NCBI RefSeq assembly: GCF_000719475.1
Contig: NZ_JOGO01000105.1
Location: 1 to 14,511 of the forward strand
From: Streptomyces sp. NRRL F-5630
GTDB lineage: Bacteria; Actinomycetota; Actinomycetes; Streptomycetales; Streptomycetaceae
Length of the DNA: 14,511 nt
Direction: 5' to 3'
The first letter of the stretch is position 1. The number at the start of each line of letters is the position of its first letter. Positions 1 through 5,012 of the stretch are shown here, in pieces. The notes beneath the pieces were generated by a model, which worked only from the letters and a program-made list of their open reading frames with translations, did not search any database and was not told the origin of the DNA. The translations under genes were made by a program, and so were the position numbers.

Positions 1-47
1 ACCAGTCTCCCAAACCCCCACCCCCTCCCCGCCCACCCGCACGAATC

Positions 48-56
48 TGTGGACAA
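48..56 (-). promoter_or_regulatory. DnaA box (consensus)
   Basis: The plus strand reads TGTGGACAA, so the minus strand reads TTGTCCACA, the consensus DnaA-binding 9-mer known for Streptomyces. It pairs with an opposite copy 63 nt downstream. No oriC-like gene (dnaA, dnaN) is visible, so this is not the origin. Binding is inferred from sequence alone. Confidence 0.45.
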
Positions 57-118
57 CCCGGCTCATCCCGCACAACCGCTCACCCGAAAGGGTGGCGCGA
101 TGTGCCGTTGCCCCCGAC

Positions 119-127
119 TTGTCCACA
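119..127 (+). promoter_or_regulatory. DnaA box (consensus)
   Basis: TTGTCCACA matches the Streptomyces DnaA-box consensus exactly and faces the copy at 48-56; the identity extends to 10 bp (CTGTGGACAA and TTGTCCACAG). It lies in the loop of the inverted repeat 102-109/146-153. A role in titrating DnaA or in local regulation is inference. Confidence 0.45.
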
Positions 128-186
128 GGCGAGGCGTCCCCGGCGAACGGCACGACCTGCCTCGCCCCGCCCCCTCGCGCCCGCCG

Positions 187-211
187 CCCTGCGTAGGTGT
201 CCTACGCAGGG
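187..211. terminator. perfect 11-bp hairpin
   Basis: Arms CCCTGCGTAGG (187-197) and CCTACGCAGGG (201-211) are perfectly complementary around a 3-nt loop (TGT). No T-run follows on either strand. It sits just before the T-tailed hairpin at 235-260, so the two may act as tandem terminators for a gene left of the window. A palindromic protein-binding site is the alternative. Confidence 0.45.
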
Positions 212-234
212 TGAGGTGCGCCACGCCTCCATGA

Positions 235-260
235 GCCGGCCCCCTTGCGGGGCCGGCTTT
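235..260 (+). terminator. rho-independent terminator
   Basis: Stem GCCGGCCCC (235-243) pairs with GGGGCCGGC (249-257) around a 5-nt loop and is followed by TTT. This is a good intrinsic terminator for plus-strand transcription entering from left of the window. It also insulates the DUF397 promoter that starts about 60 nt later. Confidence 0.65.
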
Positions 261-320
261 CGCGTGCTCGGAGGGGAATCGCGGCCTCCTGGGAAGCCTG
301 TAGTCAAGGGAACACCCCAC

Positions 321-348
321 GTGCACGTGCATTTGCTCATGCATCCGC
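321..348 (+). promoter_or_regulatory. 28-bp conserved element, copy 1 (upstream of DUF397 gene)
   Basis: The site reads GTGCACGTGCAT, then seven bases (TTGCTCA), then TGCATCCGC. TGCA occurs three times, starting at 322, 328 and 340, and TGCAT (328-332) with ATGCA (339-343) forms an inverted repeat with a 6-nt gap. A second copy with 25/28 identity precedes the ATPase gene on the other strand. The site ends 71 nt before the DUF397 start and 13 nt before the -10-like TATGAT. No good -35 is present at the usual distance, so the element may be an activator or alternative sigma site. Confidence 0.7.
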
Positions 349-361
349 ACGTGAACGCGGC

Positions 362-367
362 TATGAT
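362..367 (+). promoter_or_regulatory. candidate -10 box of the DUF397 gene
   Basis: TATGAT fits the streptomycete TANNNT -10 pattern and lies 14 nt after the conserved 28-bp element. The ATPase gene has CACGAT at almost the same distance (15 nt) from its copy of the element. A start site near 374 would give a leader of about 45 nt. No recognisable -35 hexamer is seen 17-18 nt upstream. Confidence 0.4.
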
Positions 368-419
368 CGCGCGCAGTTGACCGATGCACCATTGGCCATA
401 GCACTACCGGGAGCGACCA

Positions 420-668
420 GTGCACCAGGCGTACAACGGCATGGCGGCAACCGAACTCCAGCAGGTCCACCGGGTCGTCTGGCAGAAGAGCCGGCACAGC
501 AATTCCCAGGGCACCTGCGTGGAGTTCGCCAAACTCCCGGGCGGCGACGTCGCTGTGCGCAACTCCCGTCATCCCGAGGGCCCGGCGCTCGTCTACACGC
601 GCGCCGAGATAGAGGCGATGCTCCTCGGTGTGAAGGACGGGGAATTCGACCACCTCGTCACGGGCTGA
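420..668 (+). CDS. DUF397 domain-containing small regulatory protein
   Basis: An 82-residue protein with the DUF397 signature: a Trp-x-Lys-Ser-x-x-Ser start (VWQKSRHSNSQGTCVEFA), then a RNSRHPEGP segment and a conserved tail (YTRAEIEAMLLGVKDGEFD). DUF397 proteins occur in actinomycetes next to XRE-DUF5753 regulators and RsbW-like ATPases, as in the whiJ family of developmental loci, and are thought to work with the XRE partner; the biochemical role is unknown. The GTG start at 420 is chosen because GGGAG (409-413) precedes it by 6 nt; ATG 441 is an in-frame alternative. It converges on the ATPase gene and shares the 28-bp upstream element with it. A cytoplasmic location is inferred from the lack of a signal peptide or membrane helix. 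Confidence 0.88.
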   Translation: MHQAYNGMAATELQQVHRVVWQKSRHSNSQGTCVEFAKLPGGDVAVRNSRHPEGPALVYTRAEIEAMLLGVKDGEFDHLVTG

Positions 669-685
669 GGGCGACTTTCGCCCCG

Positions 686-709
686 GGGCCGCGGAAAGGC
701 GGCCCGTTT
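686..709 (+). terminator. terminator after the DUF397 gene
   Basis: GGGCCGC (686-692) pairs with GCGGCCC (699-705) around a 6-nt loop, followed by GTTTC. It starts 17 nt after the DUF397 stop codon. Confidence 0.55.
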
Positions 710-734
710 CGTCCCGTACGTGTGCCCGCGTACG

Positions 735-768
735 AAAAGAGCGGTGTCCGCGTCCGGCGGCACCGCTC
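735..768 (-). terminator. terminator after the ATPase gene
   Basis: Outer arms GAGCGGTG (739-746) and CACCGCTC (761-768) enclose a second stem, CCGC with GCGG, giving about 12 bp with one bulge. Read on the minus strand, the hairpin ends in TTTT (738-735), as expected for the ATPase gene that stops at 800. Confidence 0.6.
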
Positions 769-799
769 GTCGTTCATTCCCGGGCCTCTGCCCGCGCGT

Positions 800-1276
800 T
801 CACGCCCGGAACAGCGCCCACACCATCTTCCCGTGCGGCGTCCCCGCGAGCGGGTGCCAGCCCCAGCTCTCGCTGAAGGAGTCCACGAGGAAGAGGCCGC
901 GCCCGCACTCGGCGGCGAAGTCCTCCGCGCGCGCCACCGGACTCGCGTCGCTCGGGTCGCGCACCGCGCACATCAGGCGGCCCGCCCAGCGCATGAGGTG
1001 GAGACGGACCGGGCCCTCGCCGTGCGCTTCCTCGGGCGAGGGCAGGGCGTGGCGCAGGGCGTTGGTGACGAGTTCGGAGACGACGAGCGCGATGTCGTCG
1101 GCGAGTTCGGCCAGATCCCAGCGGTCCAGGGTCGTACGGGCGAACTGCCGGGCCTCGCGCACGCCTTCGAGGCGGGTGCTCAAGGTGCAGGAGGCGGCGT
1201 CGCTGACCGTCGCGGGGTCGAGCGGCGGTAGCCCTTGCCTCAGCGGGTCGAGCATGGTCGATCCATTCGTCCCCAT
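800..1276 (-). CDS. ATP-binding protein, RsbW/SpoIIAB-like (HATPase_c_2), possible anti-sigma factor
   Basis: A 158-residue GHKL-fold protein. The N box is visible at residues 68-77 (ELVTNALRHA), the G1 Asp at 107 (RDPSD) and the G2 box at 125-131 (GRGLFLV). The size and the lack of a sensor or dimerisation domain match the single-domain anti-sigma kinases widespread in Streptomyces, which bind sigma factors or phosphorylate anti-anti-sigma proteins. The partner cannot be told from sequence. The ATG at 1276 is preferred because GGGAG lies 8 nt upstream; the frame extends to 1489, but that N-terminus has no conserved content. The gene is divergent from the XRE regulator and convergent with the DUF397 gene, and carries the 28-bp element 67 nt upstream. 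Confidence 0.85.
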   Translation of the reverse strand: MGTNGSTMLDPLRQGLPPLDPATVSDAASCTLSTRLEGVREARQFARTTLDRWDLAELADDIALVVSELVTNALRHALPSPEEAHGEGPVRLHLMRWAGRLMCAVRDPSDASPVARAEDFAAECGRGLFLVDSFSESWGWHPLAGTPHGKMVWALFRA

Positions 1277-1563
1277 GCGAGGCACTCCCGGGATTCGCGA
1301 TGGCTGCGCGGCGGTGCGCCCCCATCGTGGCGGAACGCACACAGCGGATGCAAGGGCAGATGCACGTGCACGCGCCGGAATTGCCGCCACACCTACCACT
1401 TCACCCCCATTTCTTCCGGCCAACTCGCGGCAACTCTTCCCGGCACATGACGCAAGCTTTCCGTTTCCGTAACCGAACGAGTACGGCACGAAGCCTTTTA
1501 GTGGCAGACTGCGGGGCTTGGAGGCATCGCCCTGGACGTCCGATGGAGGGGAGGCTGGGTGTC
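1277..1563. other. divergent intergenic region between the ATPase and XRE genes
   Basis: This region is less GC-rich than its surroundings. It holds the second copy of the 28-bp element (1344-1371, read on the minus strand), a -10-like CACGAT on the minus strand about 15 nt beyond that copy, and an exact CAACTC direct repeat spaced 10 bp (1421-1426 and 1431-1436). I could not assign a -35/-10 pair for the XRE gene. A purine-rich stretch at 1545-1554 supplies the XRE ribosome site. Confidence 0.5.
1344..1371 (-). promoter_or_regulatory. 28-bp conserved element, copy 2 (upstream of ATPase gene)
   Basis: Read on the minus strand: GTGCACGTGCAT, seven bases (CTGCCCT), TGCATCCGC. It differs from copy 1 at three positions, all inside the 7-base centre. 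It ends 67 nt before the ATPase start, compared with 71 nt for copy 1 and the DUF397 gene. Conserved sequence, orientation and distance point to a common regulator or sigma factor. Confidence 0.7.
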
Positions 1564-2454
1564 GTGACCGCAGGGGACTGGGGGCAACCCCAGGCCGAGG
1601 GGGCAGGAGGAGGCTCGGTCGTACGGCGCATCCTGCTCGGCTCGCAGCTGCGGCGGCTGCGCGAGTCGCGCGGGATCACTCGCGAAGGCGCCGGCTACGC
1701 GATCAGGGCCTCGGAATCGAAGATCAGCCGCATGGAGTTGGGACGGGTGAGCTTCAAGGCGCGGGACGTGGAGGATCTGCTCACGCTCTACGGCGTGCAC
1801 GACACGGCGGAGCGAGGTCAGCTGCTCGGCCTCGCGAAGGAGGCGAACATCGCGGGCTGGTGGCACAGTTACTCGGACGTCCTGCCGAACTGGTTCCCCA
1901 CGTACGTGGGCCTGGAGGGCGCCGCGTCCGTGATCCGGGTCTACGAGGTGCAGTTCGTGCACGGGCTGCTCCAGACCGAGGCGTACGCCCAGGCCGTCGT
2001 CGCCAAGGGGATGCCGGAGGGGGACCCCTCCGAGATCGAACGGCGCGTCGCGCTGCGCCTGGAGCGCCAGAAGGTCCTCGTCGCCGAGCGCGCCCCGCGC
2101 TTCCACGCGGTGCTCGACGAGGCCGCGCTGCGCCGCCCGTACGGCGACCGGGACGTCATGCGCGGCCAGTTGGAGCACCTCATCGAGATGTCGCAGCACG
2201 AGAACGTGACGCTCCAGGTGATGCCGTTCAGCTTCGGCGGCCACTCCGGCGAGAGCGGCGCCTTCTCCCTCCTCGGCTTCCCCGACACGGGCCTCTCCGA
2301 CCTCGTCTACCTCGAACAGCTCACGAGCGCGCTCTACCTCGACAAGCCCGAGGAAGTCGCCCTCTACGGCAACACGTTCGACCGGCTGAGCGCGGACTGC
2401 CCGGGCCCGGAGGAGAGCCGCGACCTGCTGCGGGGGCTGCTCCAGCTGATGTGA
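1564..2454 (+). CDS. XRE-family helix-turn-helix regulator with DUF5753 domain (WhiJ-like)
   Basis: A 296-residue cytoplasmic DNA-binding protein. An XRE helix-turn-helix covers about residues 23-80 (LRRLRESRGITREGAG, then ASESKISRMELGR as the recognition-helix part). DUF5753 follows from about residue 108 to the end, with the typical YVGLEGAAS, VHGLLQTEAYA and LQVMPFSFGGH segments. This is the usual size and order for the actinomycete family to which WhiJ belongs. The GTG at 1564 is favoured because GGAGGGGAGG (1545-1554) lies 9 nt upstream; ATG 1543 overlaps that site. The gene is divergent from the RsbW-like ATPase, and the DUF397 gene lies just beyond. Such trios are thought to act on development or stress sigma factors; the target here is unknown. 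Confidence 0.88.
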   Translation: MTAGDWGQPQAEGAGGGSVVRRILLGSQLRRLRESRGITREGAGYAIRASESKISRMELGRVSFKARDVEDLLTLYGVHDTAERGQLLGLAKEANIAGWWHSYSDVLPNWFPTYVGLEGAASVIRVYEVQFVHGLLQTEAYAQAVVAKGMPEGDPSEIERRVALRLERQKVLVAERAPRFHAVLDEAALRRPYGDRDVMRGQLEHLIEMSQHENVTLQVMPFSFGGHSGESGAFSLLGFPDTGLSDLVYLEQLTSALYLDKPEEVALYGNTFDRLSADCPGPEESRDLLRGLLQLM

Positions 2455-2481
2455 GGCGGCGGAGGCGGGCGCCGGCCCGCG

Positions 2482-2544
2482 CGGACGGGATGGTTCCGTG
2501 CGGGCGGGGTGGGCCGTACGGACGGGGGTGATTCCGTACGGGCG
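2482..2544. repeat. imperfect direct repeat, about 25 bp, two copies
   Basis: Copies at 2482-2506 and 2519-2544 share CGGACGGG near the start and TTCCGTRCGGGCG at the end. The first contains GGTTCCGTGCGG, which also occurs twice in the ppa-ThrE gap. It lies between the XRE and aldehyde dehydrogenase genes. Its function is unknown. Confidence 0.5.
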
Positions 2545-2614
2545 CGGCGCTCCATCCTTTAGCACAGGGTCCCCCGCACGGCCCAATCCCTGCCGCCACG
2601 CGGTCGCTCGCGCG

Positions 2615-2620
2615 TACCAT
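2615..2620 (+). promoter_or_regulatory. candidate -10 box of the aldehyde dehydrogenase gene
   Basis: TACCAT fits TANNNT, and TGCCGC (2591-2596) 18 nt upstream is at best a weak -35. This would give a leader of about 66 nt. Confidence 0.3.
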
Positions 2621-2692
2621 GCACGCCAACGGGGAGTCGCGAAAGGGCCCTTGGGTCCCGGGCGGCACGCGCAACCGGCAAGGAAATGGCCC

Positions 2693-4159
2693 ATGTCGTT
2701 CTTCACCGACCTGTCCCACCAGTACATCGACGGCGAATGGCGCGTCGGCCGGGGTTCCTGGGACGTCATCGACTTCAACCCGTACAACGGGGAGAAGCTC
2801 GCCGCCGTGACCGCGGCGACCGGCGTGGAGGTCGACGAGGCGTACCGGGCGGCGGCGCGGGCGCAGCCCGGCTGGGCCGCCGCGGGACCCCACGCGCGCC
2901 GCGAGGTCCTGGAGCGGGCCCGTACCGCGCTGATGGGGCTGCGCGAGGAGACCGCCGAGGCGATGATCGCCGAACTCGGCGCGACGCGCGCGAAGGCGTA
3001 CTACGAGATCGACCTCGCCGCCGAGTTCCTGCGCCACGCCGCCGGGGTCGCCGTGATGCCCGACGGCGAACTCCTGCCCGCGCTCACGCCCGGCAAGGAG
3101 AACCGCGTCTACCGCGAGCCCGCAGGGGTCGTCACCGTCATCAGCCCCTTCAACTACCCGCTGCTGGTGACGCTCAAGTCCGTCGCGCCCGCTCTCGCCC
3201 TCGGCAACGCCGTCCTCGTCAAGCCCAACCAGAACGCCCCGATCGTCGGCGGCGGCCTCGTCGCCCGCGTCTTCGAGCTGGCCGGGTTGCCGCCGGGGGT
3301 GCTCAACGTGCTCATCACGGACATCGCCGAGATCGGCGACGACCTCATCGAGCACCCCGTCCCGAAGGTCATCTCCTTCTCCGGCTCGGACCGCATCGGC
3401 CGCCACGTCGCCGCCGTCGCCGCGCGCGCCCTCAAGCGCACGGTCCTCCAGCTCTCCGGCAACGGCGCCTTCGTCGCACTCGGGGACCTCGCGGGCGCGG
3501 CGCTCGACCGGGCCGTCGACGCGGCCGTCTTCAGCCGGTACGTGTACCAGGGCCAGGTGTGCATGGCCGCCAACCGCATCCTCGTGGACCGCGCGCTCGA
3601 ACCCGAGTTCAGCACCCGCTTCACCGAGCGCGTCGCCGCGCTGCGTACCGGCGACCCCGCCGACCCCGCGACCCAACTCGGGCCGGTCATCGACTCGTTC
3701 CACGCCGAGGCACTCACGGCGCTCGTCGACGAGGCGCTCGCGGAGGGCGCGAAGCCGCTCCTGCACGGCCGCACCGTCGGCAACCTCGTCGAACCGACCA
3801 TCCTCACCGGGCTCTCGCCGCACTCGCCGCTGCTGCGCCAGGAGATCTTCGGACCCGTCGCGCTCCTCGTCCCCTTCGACGGCGACGAGGAGGGGCTGCG
3901 GCTCACCAACGACACGCCCTACGGCCTCAGCAGCGCGGTCCACGCCGGGGACGCCGAGCGCGGCGTCGCCTTCGCGCGGCGCGTCGAGGCCGGGATGATC
4001 CACGTCAACGGCACGACGCTGGAGGACGACCCGATGGCGGCCTTCGGGGGCGTCAAGCGCTCCGGGATCGGGCGGCTCAACGGGGCGGCGTCGGTGGACG
4101 CGTTCACCACGCAGCGGTGGATCTCGGTGCAGCACGGGCCGGCGACCTACGCCTTGTGA
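2693..4159 (+). CDS. aldehyde dehydrogenase family protein (NAD(P)-dependent; benzaldehyde-dehydrogenase-like)
   Basis: A 488-residue soluble protein spanning the whole ALDH fold. Key residues in order: Asn154 (SPFNYP, oxyanion hole), Lys177 (VLVKPNQ, cofactor), the SFSGSDRIGR turn at 228-237, catalytic Cys290 (QGQVC), Glu384 (EIFGP), and the C-terminal FGGVKRSGIG. The family oxidises aldehydes to acids with NAD(P)+; the substrate cannot be read from sequence, and the aryl-aldehyde resemblance is only an impression. The residue that is normally the general-base Glu (LELGG) is Gln253 here (LQLSGN), which is unusual. The ATG at 2693 follows AGGA (2681-2684) by 8 nt. The gene stands alone, 238 nt after the XRE gene. 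Confidence 0.9.
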   Translation: MSFFTDLSHQYIDGEWRVGRGSWDVIDFNPYNGEKLAAVTAATGVEVDEAYRAAARAQPGWAAAGPHARREVLERARTALMGLREETAEAMIAELGATRAKAYYEIDLAAEFLRHAAGVAVMPDGELLPALTPGKENRVYREPAGVVTVISPFNYPLLVTLKSVAPALALGNAVLVKPNQNAPIVGGGLVARVFELAGLPPGVLNVLITDIAEIGDDLIEHPVPKVISFSGSDRIGRHVAAVAARALKRTVLQLSGNGAFVALGDLAGAALDRAVDAAVFSRYVYQGQVCMAANRILVDRALEPEFSTRFTERVAALRTGDPADPATQLGPVIDSFHAEALTALVDEALAEGAKPLLHGRTVGNLVEPTILTGLSPHSPLLRQEIFGPVALLVPFDGDEEGLRLTNDTPYGLSSAVHAGDAERGVAFARRVEAGMIHVNGTTLEDDPMAAFGGVKRSGIGRLNGAASVDAFTTQRWISVQHGPATYAL

Positions 4160-4195
4160 ACGGGCGGGCCGCCGGGGCCGGCCGCGCGGGCGGGC

Positions 4196-4215
4196 GCGAC
4201 CCCGGGATCGGTCGC
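4196..4215. terminator. possible hairpin after the aldehyde dehydrogenase gene
   Basis: GCGACC (4196-4201) pairs with GGTCGC (4210-4215) around 8 nt, 37 nt after the stop codon. The stem is short and has no T-run, so it is only a weak terminator candidate. Confidence 0.3.
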
Positions 4216-4281
4216 TCCCGTACGCGCGTGAGGGGGGGCCGTTCGGCGCACGGGCGCGGGTTTACGGCGTGGCGGTGAATG

Positions 4282-4315
4282 GCGGACCGCTTCTGTCCGC
4301 GAGGGCCCCTACCTT
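4282..4315 (+). promoter_or_regulatory. candidate promoter/operator of the DinB gene
   Basis: An inverted repeat, GCGGAC (4282-4287) with GTCCGC (4295-4300), lies 9 nt before TACCTT (4310-4315), a TANNNT-type -10. The repeat overlaps the place where a -35 would be, as expected of an operator. No clear -35 hexamer is seen. Confidence 0.35.
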
Positions 4316-4356
4316 CCTCTCAACGGCACGAAAGTTGCTGAAAGAAGGAGAATTCC

Positions 4357-4890
4357 ATGGTCAAGCACGTCGGTCCCGAGCTTCCCGGTGACGAGGCGGG
4401 CGCGCTGCTCGCTTTTCTCGACGAGCAGCGCGGCGCCCTGCGCCGCGCCACGCTCGGGCTCACCGAGGAGCAGGCCAGGCAGCGGCCCTGCGCGGGCGAA
4501 CTGAGCCTCGGCGGCCTCCTCAAGCACACCGCCGAGACCGAGCAGGGCTGGCTCGCCCGCGCCCGGGGCACCGCCCCCGACACCGTCCGCACCCCCGAGA
4601 ACTGGCACGAGAGCCACGCCCTCCTCGACGGCGAGACCCTGGAGGGCACCCGCGCCTACGCCGAGAAGGTCGCGCGCGAGACGGAGGAGTGGATCAGGTC
4701 GCGCCCGAGCCTCGACGAGACCTTCCCGCTCCCGAAGGCCCCCTGGTTCCCCGACGCCCAGGCCGTCTCGCTGCGCTGGCTCCTCCTCCACCTCATCCGC
4801 GAGAACGCCCGCCACGCGGGCCACGCCGACATCCTGCGGGAGCAACTGGACGGCGAGACGGCGTTCGCGCTGGTGGCGCGCGAGGGCTGA
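4357..4890 (+). CDS. DinB family protein (DUF664, mycothiol-dependent enzyme-like)
   Basis: A 177-residue four-helix-bundle protein of the DinB/DUF664 type common in actinobacteria. The putative metal ligands are visible: His57 (LLKHTAETE), then His153 and His156 (ENARHAGHAD) in the last helix, where DinB proteins carry an HxxxH-like pair; His145 is nearby. Some relatives are metal-dependent mycothiol transferases or isomerases acting in thiol-based detoxification; the substrate of this one is unknown. ATG 4357 has an excellent site, AAGGAG (4345-4350), 6 nt upstream. There is no signal peptide or membrane helix. The gene is convergent with glutamate decarboxylase and separated from it by a strong hairpin. 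A single inverted repeat in its promoter hints at a repressor. Confidence 0.85.
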   Translation: MVKHVGPELPGDEAGALLAFLDEQRGALRRATLGLTEEQARQRPCAGELSLGGLLKHTAETEQGWLARARGTAPDTVRTPENWHESHALLDGETLEGTRAYAEKVARETEEWIRSRPSLDETFPLPKAPWFPDAQAVSLRWLLLHLIRENARHAGHADILREQLDGETAFALVAREG

Positions 4891-4897
4891 GCGCAGG

Positions 4898-4926
4898 GCC
4901 CGCGCGGACCGGACGCCCGCGCGGGC
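4898..4926 (+). terminator. terminator hairpin after the DinB gene
   Basis: GCCCGCGCGG (4898-4907) pairs perfectly with CCGCGCGGGC (4917-4926) around a 9-nt loop, starting 8 nt after the DinB stop. There is no T-run, which is common for streptomycete terminators. A wider inverted repeat, CGCAGGGCCC (4892-4901) with GGGCCCTGCG (4991-5000), overlaps it and spans the convergent gap. Confidence 0.55.
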
Positions 4927-4940
4927 GGGTGGCGCGGTGA

Positions 4941-4970
4941 CCGGGTGCCGCGCGGCCGGGTGCCGCGCGG
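4941..4970. repeat. exact 15-bp tandem duplication
   Basis: CCGGGTGCCGCGCGG occurs twice head to tail (4941-4955 and 4956-4970), followed by a partial third start (CCGGG). It lies between the DinB and glutamate decarboxylase genes, outside coding sequence. Confidence 0.7.
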
Positions 4971-5012
4971 CCGGGCGGAGACGGTGGCCGGGGCCCTGCG
5001 GCTCCGCCCTCC

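Larger units (their letters stand above)
1..419. other. gene-free leader region with DnaA boxes, hairpins and the DUF397 promoter
   Basis: I find no convincing gene here; the short reading frames lack a ribosome site and streptomycete codon bias. From left to right it holds a pyrimidine-rich stretch, two inward-facing consensus DnaA boxes (48-56 and 119-127), a small hairpin with a GAAA loop (81-94), a distant inverted repeat GTGCCGTT (102-109) with AACGGCAC (146-153), an 11-bp perfect hairpin (187-211), a terminator-like hairpin with a T-run (235-260), and a conserved 28-bp element (321-348) followed by a -10-like TATGAT (362-367). The hairpins probably end transcription from a gene left of the window. 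Everything after about 300 probably belongs to the DUF397 promoter. Confidence 0.6.

Noticed and set aside
49..234. 61-codon reading frame at the left edge
   Set aside because: No ribosome site, many rare streptomycete codon choices, and it contains the DnaA box and the 11-bp hairpin, which fit non-coding sequence better.
245..1231. 328-codon plus-strand frame across the DUF397 and ATPase genes
   Set aside because: It crosses terminators, the conserved promoter element and two supported genes, with no recognisable protein family.
1498..2787. 429-codon minus-strand frame opposite the XRE gene
   Set aside because: Antisense shadow of a clear HTH-DUF5753 gene, crossing into non-coding sequence, with no family resemblance.
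2321..4135. 604-codon open frame on the minus strand opposite the aldehyde dehydrogenase
   Set aside because: It mirrors a well-supported gene; high GC at third positions keeps the antisense frame open. Its product is a biased R/G/D/E-rich sequence with no recognisable domain.
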